A DNA stretch of 64,000 nt from Accumulibacter jenkinsii. GTDB taxonomy: Bacteria > Pseudomonadota > Gammaproteobacteria > Burkholderiales > Rhodocyclaceae. A program made the position numbers and the translations under genes. The stretch is taken from positions 744,001-808,000 of the forward strand of contig JAZKUF010000002.1 of assembly GCA_036625225.1 (NCBI GenBank). Reading direction: 5' to 3'. Below the pieces are notes generated by a model. That model was not told where the DNA came from, made no database searches, and saw only the letters and a list, made by a program, of their open reading frames with translations. This document shows positions 50,877 through 59,818 of the stretch, piece by piece. The first letter of the stretch is position 1, and each line of letters begins with the position of its first letter.

Positions 50877-52670
50877 ATGAAGCCCACCCCCATCCGCTAC
50901 AGTATCCGGCCCGGCAGGCCCGCAGCGCACCGCCTCGAAGTGCGCTGTACACTGGCCGGGACCGATCCGGCCGGCCAGCGTTTTGCGCTGCCGGCCTGGA
51001 TTCCGGGCAGCTACCTGATTCGCGACTTTGCCCGCCACATCGTGGCGATCCGCGCCGAAACCGCCGGTAGGCCCGTGCGCCTCGACAAACTCGACAAGCA
51101 CACCTGGCTGGCCGCTCCCGTGGCCAGCGACCAGTCGCTGACCGTCATCTGCGAGATCCATGCCTGGGATCTCTCGGTACGCGGTGCGCACGTCGACGAG
51201 ACGCATGCCTTCTTCAACGGCAGCAGCGTTTTTCTGCGCCCGCTCGGACACGAACAGACGACCTGCCTCGTCGATCTCCAGCGGCCGCTCGGCAAGGCAT
51301 TCGACGACTGGCGCGTGGCCACCGCGCTGACCCCGGCGAGTGGCGAGCCGGAGGCTGCGCGGCCACATGGTTTTGGCCTCTACCGCGCCGCCAACTACGA
51401 CGAACTGATCGATCACCCGGTCGAGATGGGCACCTTCAGCCTGACCACCTTCGTCGCCTGCGGCGTCCCGCACGAGGTGGCGATCAGCGGCCGCCATGAT
51501 TGTGATCCGACGCGTTTGAGCCTCGATCTGCAGCGAATCTGCGAGTGGCAGATTCGCTTCTTCGGCGAGCCGGCGCCGATGACGCACTACGTTTTCCTGG
51601 TCACCGCCGTCGGTGACGGTTACGGTGGCCTCGAACACCGGGCGTCTACGGCCCTGCTCTGCGCGCGTGACGACCTCCCCTACGCCGGCATGCAGGGCAT
51701 GCCGGCGCGTTATCGCACCTTTCTCGGTCTGTGCAGCCACGAGTACTTCCACACCTGGAACGTCAAGCGCATCAAACCGGCCGCGTTCACGCCCTACAAT
51801 CTGGACGCAGAAAACTACACCACCCTGCTCTGGGCCTTCGAGGGCTTCACCTCGTACTACGACGACCTGGCGCTGCTGCGCTGCGGCGTGATCGGGATCA
51901 GGGACTGGCTCGAACTCACCGCGCAGACGATCGACAAGGTCCAGCGTGACCCCGGCCGGCATCGGCAGACGCTGGCCGAATCGAGCTTCGACGCGTGGAC
52001 GAAGTACTATCGGCCGGACGAGAACACGCCCAATGCCGTCGTCAGCTACTACGCCAAGGGCGCCCTGCTGGCGCTGGCGCTCGACCTGACGCTGCGCGCC
52101 GGCACCGGCGGCCGCGTCGCACTGGACGACGTCATGCGCGCGCTCTGGCAACGACACGCCGACGGCGGCGTCGAAGACGACGATATCCGGCTGATCAGCG
52201 AGGAATTGTCGGGCCTGGGCCTCAAGCCCTTTTTTGCCGAGGCGGTACACGGCACCGGCGACCTCGACCTCGCGCGCCTGCTGAAGCCCTTTGCCATCCG
52301 CCTGCAACGCAGCGCGAGTAGCCACGCGCCGACGCTCGGGGTCAAGACCGACAATGAAGGCCAGGAAGTCCGGCTGCGCACGGTTTATGACGGGAGCCCC
52401 GCCCAGGCGGCCGGGCTGTCGGCCGGCGATCTGCTGCTGGCGATCGACGGCCTGCGCGTCTCGTCGGCCAGTCTCGAAGCCTTGCTCAGCCGGCGCAAAC
52501 CCGGCCAGACAGTCACGGTGCATGCTTTTCGCCGCGACGAACTGATGACGTTCTCGCTCCAGCTCGGTGCGCCAGCCAGCGACCGCCACGCGCTGCGCCT
52601 GACCCGGAAAACCAACCCTCTGCGGCAGGACTGGCTAGCCGGCCTGCCCGCTCCTCCTCGCCAATCCTGA
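50877..52670 (+). CDS. M61-family (glycyl aminopeptidase-like) peptidase with PDZ domain
   Basis: A 597-residue protein. N-terminal beta domain (FALPAWIPGSYLIRDFARHIV), then the zinc site SHEYFHTWNVKRIKPAAF near residue 285 (HExxH) with the third ligand Glu in LWAFEGFTSYYDDL, and a C-terminal PDZ domain (VYDGSPAQAAGLSAGDLLLAIDGLRV). No signal peptide is seen, so it is probably cytoplasmic. ATG 50877 starts KPTPIRYSIRPGRP; the frame is open further upstream but without family sequence. A 680-codon antisense frame over this gene is a shadow. Confidence 0.9.
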   Translation: MKPTPIRYSIRPGRPAAHRLEVRCTLAGTDPAGQRFALPAWIPGSYLIRDFARHIVAIRAETAGRPVRLDKLDKHTWLAAPVASDQSLTVICEIHAWDLSVRGAHVDETHAFFNGSSVFLRPLGHEQTTCLVDLQRPLGKAFDDWRVATALTPASGEPEAARPHGFGLYRAANYDELIDHPVEMGTFSLTTFVACGVPHEVAISGRHDCDPTRLSLDLQRICEWQIRFFGEPAPMTHYVFLVTAVGDGYGGLEHRASTALLCARDDLPYAGMQGMPARYRTFLGLCSHEYFHTWNVKRIKPAAFTPYNLDAENYTTLLWAFEGFTSYYDDLALLRCGVIGIRDWLELTAQTIDKVQRDPGRHRQTLAESSFDAWTKYYRPDENTPNAVVSYYAKGALLALALDLTLRAGTGGRVALDDVMRALWQRHADGGVEDDDIRLISEELSGLGLKPFFAEAVHGTGDLDLARLLKPFAIRLQRSASSHAPTLGVKTDNEGQEVRLRTVYDGSPAQAAGLSAGDLLLAIDGLRVSSASLEALLSRRKPGQTVTVHAFRRDELMTFSLQLGAPASDRHALRLTRKTNPLRQDWLAGLPAPPRQS

Positions 52671-52676
52671 CTCGCC

Positions 52677-53315
52677 ATGACCCATCTCGCGGACCTTCGC
52701 AAGAGCTACGAACGCGCCGAACTGAGTGAGGAGGCGTCAGACCCCGATCCGCTCAAGCAGTTTGCGCTCTGGCTCGCTGAAGCGATCAGCGCGCAACTGC
52801 CCGAACCGAATGCGATGACGCTGGCGACCGTCGACCAGGCCCTTCGTCCGTCCACCCGCGTGGTGCTGATCAAGGGCTACGACGAAAACGGGATCACCTG
52901 GTTTACCAACTACGACAGCCGCAAGGGCCGTGAACTGGCGGCCAATCCATGGGCTGCCCTGCAGTTCCACTGGGTCGAACTGGAGCGGGTGGTGCGCATC
53001 GAAGGGCAGGTCGAGAAGGTGAGCGCCGCGGAAAGCGACGCCTACTTCGCGACTCGTCCACTCGATTCACGCATCGGCGCCTGGGCCAGCCCGCAGAGCC
53101 AGGTCATTGCCGGCCGCGGCGTACTGGTCGCCAACGCGGCGCGCTATGGCGCCCGCTTCCTGCTCCACCCGCCGCGGCCCCCACACTGGGGTGGCTACCG
53201 CCTGCGGCCGGACTGCTGGGAATTCTGGCAGGGACGGAAGAGCCGCTTGCACGACCGCCTGCGCTACCGGCAGGAGAGCCATCAGCAATGGCTACGAGAG
53301 CGTCTGGCGCCGTGA
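52677..53315 (+). CDS. pdxH: Pyridoxamine 5'-phosphate oxidase
   Basis: A 212-residue FMN enzyme with the family N-terminus LADLRKSYERAELSE, FMN-binding RPSTRVVLIKGYDENGITWFTNYDSRKG, and WGGYRLRPDCWEFWQGRKSRLHDR near the C-terminus with the PLP-binding Arg and His. It makes pyridoxal phosphate. It begins 6 bases after the peptidase stop. Confidence 0.95.
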   Translation: MTHLADLRKSYERAELSEEASDPDPLKQFALWLAEAISAQLPEPNAMTLATVDQALRPSTRVVLIKGYDENGITWFTNYDSRKGRELAANPWAALQFHWVELERVVRIEGQVEKVSAAESDAYFATRPLDSRIGAWASPQSQVIAGRGVLVANAARYGARFLLHPPRPPHWGGYRLRPDCWEFWQGRKSRLHDRLRYRQESHQQWLRERLAP

Positions 53316-53358
53316 ACGCGCGCGCCAACCGCGCGCCGGCAGGCGGTGCCGACCGGGA

Positions 53359-54090
53359 TCACGACCGGTCATCGGGCAGGGCCAGCAGGATTTCCTCGAC
53401 CAGGGCGCAGCTTCCCGCACAACGCCACCGGATCTCCAGGTCGTAGAGGCGAAAACCGTAACGCCGGCACGGATCGTTGGCATAGGCCGGGCGGGGATCC
53501 TGTGCCAGCACCTCGCCCAGCAGCGCGGCCAGGTCGGGCCAGCGCAGCGCATGCCGGCCGAGCTGCGTCTGCGCCTCGGTCGTGTAATCGACCCGCAGCG
53601 GTGGTGGCGGACCGGCGACGAAACCGCTGCGGGCCGCCGGCTCGCTTTCGATGAAAGCCAGATAGGGCTTGATGTCCACGATCGGCGTGCCATCCAGCAG
53701 GTCGACGCCGCCAAAGGTCAAGGACACGCCGGCGCGGGTGTCCACGGCCAGCAGTTCGACCAGCGACAGGCCCAGGGGGTTGGGTCGAAACGGGCTGCGG
53801 CTGGCAAAGACGCCGACCCGCTGATTGCCGCCCAGGCGCGGCGGACGCACCGTCGGGCTCCATTCGCCAGCGCTCCGGTGAAAGACGAAACTGAGCCAGA
53901 CGTGCGAAAAAGCTTCCAGCCCACGCACCGCCTCGGCCCGATCGTAGGGGCGCAGGAGGCGTAGCTGGCCGCGTGCATGCGGCGCCAGGCGAGGCTGCCG
54001 GGGAATGCCGAAGCGGTCCCGAAACGGGGTCGCCAGATAGCCGATCGGCAGCAGACTGATGCCGGCGCTGCCGCCGGCAGAGGGCCTCAC
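53359..54090 (-). CDS. trmO: tRNA t6A37 N6-methyltransferase TrmO (TsaA)
   Basis: A 243-residue protein of the UPF0066 family: PIGYLATPFRDRFGIPRQPRL, FSHVWLSFVFH, RVGVFASRSPFRPNPLGLSLVELL and LLDGTPIVDIKPYLAFIES. It methylates threonylcarbamoyl-adenosine at position 37 of tRNA-Thr with SAM. The ATG at 54090 overlaps the stop of the chelatase gene (ATGA). It faces pdxH convergently. Confidence 0.92.
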   Translation of the reverse strand: MRPSAGGSAGISLLPIGYLATPFRDRFGIPRQPRLAPHARGQLRLLRPYDRAEAVRGLEAFSHVWLSFVFHRSAGEWSPTVRPPRLGGNQRVGVFASRSPFRPNPLGLSLVELLAVDTRAGVSLTFGGVDLLDGTPIVDIKPYLAFIESEPAARSGFVAGPPPPLRVDYTTEAQTQLGRHALRWPDLAALLGEVLAQDPRPAYANDPCRRYGFRLYDLEIRWRCAGSCALVEEILLALPDDRS

Positions 54091-54473
54091 GGCGGGGGCG
54101 GGTCACCGGCGAGCGCCAGCGCATGCCCGACCATCGCCTGCACCACACGGTCGGCTTCGCCGACCGCAGCCGCCAGTTCGAAGCGGCTTGCCGGATGACG
54201 AAGCCGCAGCTCGTCGATGAGCAGCGGGACATCGCGTTTCAGATGCCCACCGCGCGCGATGAACATCGGCAGCACGAGAATCCGTTGCGCGCCTTCGGCG
54301 ATCAGCGATTCGGCACAGGTACGCAGATCGGGGGGCAGGAACTCGAGGAAAGCGAGTTCGACGCGCAGCTGCGGTGCCTGCGCGCGCACCGCCACACAGA
54401 CCCGGCGCATCGGTTCGGCCCATTCGGGGTCGCGAGCGCCATGGGCAAAAAGGATCAGAGCGGTCGGTGACAT
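54087..54473 (-). CDS. CbiX/SirB-family sirohydrochlorin chelatase-like protein
   Basis: A 128-residue single-domain chelatase: ALILFAHGARDPEWAEPM with the metal-binding His near residue 11, LVLPMFIARGGHLKRDVP with the second His. Short CbiX(S)-type proteins insert Co or Ni/Fe into sirohydrochlorin for cobalamin, sirohaem or haem d1. It overlaps gph by 19 bases and trmO by 4. Confidence 0.82.
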   Translation of the reverse strand: MSPTALILFAHGARDPEWAEPMRRVCVAVRAQAPQLRVELAFLEFLPPDLRTCAESLIAEGAQRILVLPMFIARGGHLKRDVPLLIDELRLRHPASRFELAAAVGEADRVVQAMVGHALALAGDPPPP

Positions 54474-55168
54474 GCGTCGGTCTTGGCCCTTCCCGATACC
54501 GTCGGCAGGGTTCGCTGGCTGCCGGTCAGAGCGGCGATCTCGCAGGCATGATCAACGACCTGGTCGGCGCCCCAGGTCTCGATCGGATCAGCCTCGCCGA
54601 GATAGCCGTAACGGACCGCCACCGTGACCATGCCGGCCGCCCGACCGGCCTCGATGTCGCGCCGGTCGTCACCGACGTACAGGCAGTTCGCCGGCTCCCG
54701 GTCGATCAGCCGGCAGGCGAGCTGCATCGGCTGTACCGCAGGTTTGGCGCGGCGTGCCGAATCGCCACTGACGACGCAAGCGGCACGTTTGGCATAGCCG
54801 AGCCGGTGCAGCAGCGGCAGGGTAAAGCGTTGCGCCTTGTTGGTGACGATTCCCCACGGAGAATTGCAGCGCTCGAAGTCGCCCAGGAGATCGTCGATGC
54901 CGGGAAAGATCGTCGTCTGCACACAGAGATCCTGGCTGTAGTAATGCAGGAAGCGCTCGTGGAGCGCCGCATAAAGGGAGTCACCCGGCCGCAGGTCAAG
55001 CCCCGCATGAAGCATGCCGCGCACGCCCTGCGAGGTATACGGGCGCAGCCGGGCAGGCGGCAGGGGCGCCAGATGCAGGTCGGCCCGCAGGCGATTGAGC
55101 GCCGCGGCAAGATCCGGCGCGGTATCGGCAAAGGTGCCGTCGAGGTCGAAAAGAATCGCTTCAAACAT
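54455..55168 (-). CDS. gph: Phosphoglycolate phosphatase (HAD superfamily)
   Basis: A 237-residue HAD hydrolase: nucleophile Asp in ILFDLDGTFADTAPDLAAAL, motif II Thr in GIVTNK, Lys in RRAKPAVQPM and motif III in CLYVGDDRRDIEAGRAAGM. The order ubiG-gph is conserved in many proteobacteria and supports the name. The C-terminus runs into the next gene. It overlaps ubiG by 8 bases. Confidence 0.88.
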   Translation of the reverse strand: MFEAILFDLDGTFADTAPDLAAALNRLRADLHLAPLPPARLRPYTSQGVRGMLHAGLDLRPGDSLYAALHERFLHYYSQDLCVQTTIFPGIDDLLGDFERCNSPWGIVTNKAQRFTLPLLHRLGYAKRAACVVSGDSARRAKPAVQPMQLACRLIDREPANCLYVGDDRRDIEAGRAAGMVTVAVRYGYLGEADPIETWGADQVVDHACEIAALTGSQRTLPTVSGRAKTDACHRPL

Positions 55169-55859
55169 CCTTGACCGTATGCAGGAGGTAATTGACGTCG
55201 CTATCGCGGCCGAGCGCGTAGCGGCGCGTCAGGGGATTGTAGCTCATTCCCCGGAGTTCCCCTGCCTCGAGGCCGACCTGCCTCGCCCAGCACGCAAGTT
55301 CCGACGGCTTGATGAAGCGGGCGTAGTCGTGGGTTCCCCTGGGCAGCATCTGCAGCACATATTCGGCGCCGATGATCGCCAGCAGATAGGCTTTCGGGTT
55401 GCGGTTGATGGTCGAGAAGAATACATGCCCGCCGGGCCTGACCAGTGCGGCGCAGGCAGCGATGCTGCTCGCCGGCTCGGGAACGTGTTCGAGCATTTCC
55501 ATGCAGGTGACGACGTCATAGCTGCTGCCGGCCTCGGCAGCCAGTTCTTCGGCGGCGATCTTGCGATAATCCACGGCGCGGCCGCTTTCGAGCAGATGCA
55601 GGCGGGCGACACTCAGCGCCTGGTCGGAGAGATCGATGCCGGTCACCGTCGCGCCGCGTTCGCACATCGCTTCGGCGAGTAGCCCGCCGCCGCAACCGAC
55701 ATCGAGCACGCGCTTGCCGGCCAACTGACAGAGGCCGTCGATCCAGTCGAGGCGCAACGGGTTGATGTCATGCAGCGGCTTGAAGTCGCTGTCCGGATCC
55801 CACCAGCGATGCGCAAGCTGGCTGAATTTCTCGAGTTCGCTGTGGTCGGCGTTGATCAT
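55161..55859 (-). CDS. ubiG: Ubiquinone biosynthesis O-methyltransferase
   Basis: A 232-residue SAM enzyme with the UbiG N-terminus ADHSELEKFSQLAHRWWDP, motif I VLDVGCGGGLLAEAM, and DVVTCMEMLEHVPEP. It carries out both O-methylations in ubiquinone synthesis. First gene of the overlapping row ubiG-gph-chelatase-trmO. Confidence 0.96.
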   Translation of the reverse strand: MINADHSELEKFSQLAHRWWDPDSDFKPLHDINPLRLDWIDGLCQLAGKRVLDVGCGGGLLAEAMCERGATVTGIDLSDQALSVARLHLLESGRAVDYRKIAAEELAAEAGSSYDVVTCMEMLEHVPEPASSIAACAALVRPGGHVFFSTINRNPKAYLLAIIGAEYVLQMLPRGTHDYARFIKPSELACWARQVGLEAGELRGMSYNPLTRRYALGRDSDVNYLLHTVKDV

Positions 55860-55910
55860 GGCGACGGTTATTCCGAGGGGAAAAAATGGGCGGCAAGGGA
55901 AGGTCGAAAC

Positions 55911-55934
55911 AAAAAAGCCCTGCCAGGGCAGGGC
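55911..55934 (-). terminator. Rho-independent terminator after the first ompA-like gene
   Basis: Minus strand GCCCTGCC-CT-GGCAGGGC followed by six T, 20 bases after the stop of the gene at 55954. Confidence 0.85.
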
Positions 55935-55953
55935 TTATGCTGATCCGGGCAGA

Positions 55954-56631
55954 TTACTTGGTGCCGATCAGTTCGATGTCGACGCGACGGTCGGGCTGCA
56001 GGCACTCGATCACCTTCTTGCTCTTCGGACCGGCGCACTGGCCAGGCTTGGTGACCGGGTTCTTCTCGCCCTTGCCTTCGGTATACACGCGGTTGGCGTC
56101 GATGCCCTTGCTCACCAGGTAGGTCTTGACCGCCGCGGCGCGCCGCTCGGACAGCTTCTGGTTGTAGGCGTCGGAACCGATGCGGTCGGTATGACCGACG
56201 GCGAGGATCACTTCGAGTTTGATCTCCCTGGACTTGGCGGCCACTTCGTCGAGCTTGGCGCGACCTTCCGGACGCAGCGTCGCCTTGTCGAAGTCGAACA
56301 GCGCATCGGCCGCGATGGTGATCTTGTCACCGGTCGGCTTGGCCGCCGGGACGGCAGGCGCGGCCTTGGCCATTGGCGGCTCGCAGACTTCCTTCGGCAG
56401 CAGATCCTTGTCGCACTTGCAGCCGGCCGGGTCCTTGGCCGCCGCAGCCGGCGTCCAGAAACCGGTCCGCCAGCACAGGCCGGCACCGCTCATCACGACG
56501 TCGCCACGTTGGTCGATCACGTACACACGGTCAAGAGGAATCGAAGTCTGTGCCTGAGCGAGCGAGGTGCCGAAGCCGAAAAAGGCGGCGGCGAGCAAGG
56601 CCATCATGGAGTTGTTTGCAGTTCTGTTCAT
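55954..56631 (-). CDS. OmpA-family outer-membrane protein, copy 1
   Basis: A 225-residue protein. Signal peptide of about 27 residues (MMALLAAAFFGFGTSLAQA). A short N-terminal part with Cys residues (CWRTGFW, CKCDKDLLPKEVCEPP) replaces the usual beta-barrel, then the peptidoglycan-binding OmpA domain from about residue 95: ADALFDFDKATLRPEG and VGHTDRIGSDAYNQKLSERRA. It links outer membrane and peptidoglycan. From residue 35 it is nearly identical to the protein at 58110. Confidence 0.9.
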   Translation of the reverse strand: MNRTANNSMMALLAAAFFGFGTSLAQAQTSIPLDRVYVIDQRGDVVMSGAGLCWRTGFWTPAAAAKDPAGCKCDKDLLPKEVCEPPMAKAAPAVPAAKPTGDKITIAADALFDFDKATLRPEGRAKLDEVAAKSREIKLEVILAVGHTDRIGSDAYNQKLSERRAAAVKTYLVSKGIDANRVYTEGKGEKNPVTKPGQCAGPKSKKVIECLQPDRRVDIELIGTK

Positions 56632-56707
56632 CTGGGTTTCCCTCGTTAGTTGAAGCCTGCGGTCGTGCTCCGCATGGCCTGTTATGCCTCGTTATTGACT
56701 GAACTCA

Positions 56708-58033
56708 TCACGGACGAATTTTATTCTGCCACAACCGGGCCAGTTTTATCAATCCGGTTTCGTTGCCATCAACCAGGCGGCCATCCTCGACCCGCAGCCG
56801 GCCGGCCACCCACACCGCAGAAACATGTTCTCGGCCAACGGCATAAGCCAGATGCGAAACCGGATCGTAACAGGGAAGCAAGGCCAGGTCGTCGAGCCTG
56901 ACGGCGCACAGATCGGCTTCCTTGCCGACGCTGATCGAACCGATTCTGGCGTCGAGACCGAGCGCCCGGGCACCGCCGAGGGTCGCCATCCGCAACATCC
57001 GGTGGGCATCGATGGCGTCGGCCCGGCCGCCTTGTTGCTTGGCCAGGAGAGCTGCCAGGCGCATTTCCTGCAAGAGGTCGAGGCGATTGTTGCTGGCCGC
57101 ACCATCGGTGCCGAGACCGATGTTGACGCCGCTCGCGACGAGGTCGGTAATCGGCGCAATGCCGCTCGCGAGCTTGAGGTTGGAGCCGGGACAGTGGGCG
57201 ACGGAACAGCCGTGTCGAGCCAGCAGTTCGATTTCGTCCGCGTCGAGGTGGACCGCGTGCACCGCGATCAGCGCCGGACTCAACAGTCCCAGGCGGCGCA
57301 GACGTTCGATCGGCCGGACCCTGAAACGCTCCCGGCTGTCGTCGATTTCCTCTGCAGTTTCATGCAGATGGAGATGAATCGGCAACTCGATCTGTTCGGC
57401 GAGGGTAAGCACGCGGGCAAGGCTCCGGTCGCCGACGGTATACGGCGCGTGCGGGGCGATGCAGAAAGACAACAGCGGTTCATCGAGCAGGTGGTCACGA
57501 ACCGCGAGCCCCTTGGCCAGATAATCATCCGCGTCGACCGCATAATTGCTCGGGAAATCGACCGCGATCAGGCCGATTGCGGCGCGCATTCCGGCAGCGA
57601 GCACCGCTTCGGCCGCCGCCGCGGGAAAGAAGTACATGTCGTTGAAGCAGGTGATGCCGCCACGCAGCATTTCGGCGCAGGCCAGCAGGGTACCGTCATG
57701 GACGAACTGCGCCGAAACGTGCTTCGCCTCGGCCGGCCAGACGTGCTCCTGCAACCACTGCATCAGCGGCAGATCGTCGGCGAGGCCGCGCAACAGCGTC
57801 ATAGCCGCGTGCGTGTGCAGATTGACGAGTCCCGGGATCAGCACATGCTGCTCCAGGGACTTGCGGCTGCGCGGCAGGAAACGGCCGGCCAGATCGACCG
57901 GCGTTCCGATCGCGATGATGCGTCCCTGGTCGACCACCACCGCGTGATTCTCGAACACCACGCCGGGCGGCTCGACGGGCACCGTCCAGCGCGCCTCGAT
58001 GATCAGATCGACGACCTGCGCGAGTGTAGTCAT
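56708..58033 (-). CDS. mtaD: 5-methylthioadenosine/S-adenosylhomocysteine deaminase (TRZ/ATZ family)
   Basis: A 441-residue amidohydrolase: LVNLHTHAAMTLLRGLADDLPL with two metal-binding His near residue 70, APHAPYTVGD, HLHLHETAEEIDD, and GTDGAASNNRLDLLQEMR with the catalytic Asp. It removes the amino group of S-adenosylhomocysteine, methylthioadenosine or related nucleosides. It lies upstream of the first ompA-like gene and ubiG, a betaproteobacterial order; the SAM-using UbiG nearby makes a SAH-recycling role sensible. Family members with other substrates (guanine, triazines) cannot be excluded. Confidence 0.85.
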   Translation of the reverse strand: MTTLAQVVDLIIEARWTVPVEPPGVVFENHAVVVDQGRIIAIGTPVDLAGRFLPRSRKSLEQHVLIPGLVNLHTHAAMTLLRGLADDLPLMQWLQEHVWPAEAKHVSAQFVHDGTLLACAEMLRGGITCFNDMYFFPAAAAEAVLAAGMRAAIGLIAVDFPSNYAVDADDYLAKGLAVRDHLLDEPLLSFCIAPHAPYTVGDRSLARVLTLAEQIELPIHLHLHETAEEIDDSRERFRVRPIERLRRLGLLSPALIAVHAVHLDADEIELLARHGCSVAHCPGSNLKLASGIAPITDLVASGVNIGLGTDGAASNNRLDLLQEMRLAALLAKQQGGRADAIDAHRMLRMATLGGARALGLDARIGSISVGKEADLCAVRLDDLALLPCYDPVSHLAYAVGREHVSAVWVAGRLRVEDGRLVDGNETGLIKLARLWQNKIRP

Positions 58034-58056
58034 TGCGTAGTTATCTCGGAAAACCT

Positions 58057-58084
58057 AAAAAAAACCCCGCCGGAGCGGGGTTTT
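58057..58084. terminator. Rho-independent terminator after the second ompA-like gene
   Basis: CCCCGC-CGGA-GCGGGG flanked by eight A on the left and four T on the right. On the minus strand it ends the 58110 gene with eight T. It separates that gene from mtaD. Confidence 0.85.
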
Positions 58085-58109
58085 CTCATCAAACATGACA
58101 GCCAAATGA

Positions 58110-58772
58110 TTACTTGGTGCCGATCAGCTCGATGTCGACGCGACGGTCGGGCTGCAGGCACTCGATCACCTTCTTGCTCTTCGGACCGACGCACTGGTCC
58201 GCTTTGGTGACCGGGTTCTTCTCGCCCTTGCCTTCGGTATACACGCGGTTGGCGTCGATGCCCTTGCTCACCAGGTAGGTCTTGACCGCCGCGGCGCGCC
58301 GCTCGGACAGCTTCTGGTTGTAGGCGTCGGAACCGATGCGGTCGGTATGACCGACGGCGAGGATCACTTCGAGTTTGATCTCCCTGGACTTGGCGGCCAC
58401 TTCGTCGAGCTTGGCGCGACCTTCCGGACGCAGCGTCGCCTTGTCGAAGTCGAACAGCGCATCGGCCGCGATGGTGATCTTGTCACCGGTCGGCTTGGCC
58501 GCCGGGACGGCAGGCGTGGCCTTGGCCATTGGCGGCTCGCAGACTTCCTTCGGCAGCAGATCCTTGTCGCACTTGCAGCCGGCCGGGTCCTTGGCCGCCG
58601 CAGCCGGCGTCCAGAAACCGGTCCGCCAGCACAGGCCGGCACCGCTCAGCGCGACTTCACCGCGCTGGTCGATCACATAGACGCGATCAGCAGCGGTCTG
58701 GGCTTGCACAGCGCCAGCGGCTGCGAAAAGGCCGATAGAGGCCAGCAGGGTAGTAATGATTTTCGATTTCAA
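58110..58772 (-). CDS. OmpA-family outer-membrane protein, copy 2
   Basis: A 220-residue protein with its own signal peptide (IITTLLASIGLFAAAGAVQAQ), different from that of copy 1, while the following 188 residues differ from copy 1 at only about eight positions (for example GEVAL for GDVVM and ADQCV for PGQCA). Domains are the same: Cys-bearing N-terminal segment and OmpA C-terminal domain. It is followed by its own terminator, so it is a separate transcript. Near-identity of the second parts but not of the leaders points to gene conversion or recent partial duplication. Confidence 0.9.
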   Translation of the reverse strand: MKSKIITTLLASIGLFAAAGAVQAQTAADRVYVIDQRGEVALSGAGLCWRTGFWTPAAAAKDPAGCKCDKDLLPKEVCEPPMAKATPAVPAAKPTGDKITIAADALFDFDKATLRPEGRAKLDEVAAKSREIKLEVILAVGHTDRIGSDAYNQKLSERRAAAVKTYLVSKGIDANRVYTEGKGEKNPVTKADQCVGPKSKKVIECLQPDRRVDIELIGTK

Positions 58773-58969
58773 GATGTTCCTCCTCGATTAATCTCTGTTA
58801 GGTCCGAATGCGTGAAACGCGATGCGATTTTTGCGCAGTCAGGAGATTTAAGCATATAAACTTGATTTCCTTCAAGCATTGCCCTGGCATTGTGTTGCAT
58901 TTCTGCAACGAAGAGGGCCCATGAGCGGCGAGATGACCACCCCCCGGTCCGGACGCAAAGGAGAAGACC

Positions 58970-59728
58970 GTGCAGGCAAGCGAACTCGAAGCGATCGCTG
59001 CACGCGTTCGCGAAGCGACGCAAATCGTTGTCTTTTCGGGGGCCGGGCTTTCCGCTGACAGCGGCATTCCCACCTTCCGCGATGGCGCCACCGGCTTGTG
59101 GAACCACGTCGACCCCGACGAGGTCGCGAGTCTGGGCGGCTTTCTGCGCAATCCGCAGCGCGTCTGGCGCTTTCTGCTGCAACTGAAAACCCTGGTCGAT
59201 GACCGGCGGCCAAACGCGGGGCACCAGGCGATCGCCCGCCTCGAAAGCCTCTGTGCCGCCACGCAGACGCTGACGGTGATCACCCAGAACATCGATGGCT
59301 ACCACGCGCGCGCCGGCAACGAGAACGTGCTCGAGGTCCACGGCAGCATCCACCAGCTCCGCTGTCATCACCGCTGCGGGTTTGCCTCCGACTGGCCGCG
59401 GCAAGCGGTCGACCCTTTCGCCTGCCCGGCCTGCGGCGCGCCGGTGCGACCGGATCTGGTGATGTTCGGTGAACTGCTCGACGCGGCGGTTTTTGCCACC
59501 GCCGAGGCGCGCAGCCTCGCTGCCGATGTCTTCTTCTGCGTCGGCACCTCGTTCACCGTGCACCCGGCCGCTCGCCTGCCGGTATGGGCAAAGGCCGCCG
59601 GCGCGCTGGTGGTCGAAGTCAATCCGCACCCGACGCCCCTGTCGGACGCCGCCGATCACTCGATCCGCAGCGGCGCTTCGCAGTTCTTTACTGCGTTGTG
59701 CACACATCTGCAGGCGAACCCGCCTTGA
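58970..59728 (+). CDS. Sirtuin, NAD-dependent protein deacylase
   Basis: A 252-residue SIR2 protein: VVFSGAGLSADSGIPTFRD near residue 20, TVITQNIDGYHARAG, catalytic His in LEVHGSIHQLRC, four zinc-type Cys (RCHHRCG, CPACG) and RPDLVMFGELLD. It removes acetyl or longer acyl groups from lysine, using NAD. AAGGAG 7 bases before the GTG at 58970 marks the start. In E. coli CobB controls acetyl-CoA synthetase; a similar role is possible. Confidence 0.88.
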   Translation: MQASELEAIAARVREATQIVVFSGAGLSADSGIPTFRDGATGLWNHVDPDEVASLGGFLRNPQRVWRFLLQLKTLVDDRRPNAGHQAIARLESLCAATQTLTVITQNIDGYHARAGNENVLEVHGSIHQLRCHHRCGFASDWPRQAVDPFACPACGAPVRPDLVMFGELLDAAVFATAEARSLAADVFFCVGTSFTVHPAARLPVWAKAAGALVVEVNPHPTPLSDAADHSIRSGASQFFTALCTHLQANPP

Positions 59729-59741
59729 GCCGATCAAGGCG

Positions 59742-59770
59742 GCCGATCGAGCCGAGCGATCGGCTATAAT
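59742..59770 (+). promoter_or_regulatory. Palindrome abutting a -10 box upstream of mfd
   Basis: GCCGATCG-AGCCGAG-CGATCGGC (59742-59764) is a perfect 8-base stem joined directly to TATAAT (59765-59770). No good -35 is present. It may be an operator, or a terminator for the sirtuin gene next to the mfd promoter. Confidence 0.5.
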
Positions 59771-59818
59771 CCGACCTTTTCACCGCCTCGCCCTGACCGG
59801 CGTGCGCCGACCCGCCCA

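Noticed and set aside
50544..52589. 681-codon open frame antisense to the M61 peptidase gene
   Set aside because: Shadow of a well-supported gene; Arg/Ala-rich sequence without family motifs.
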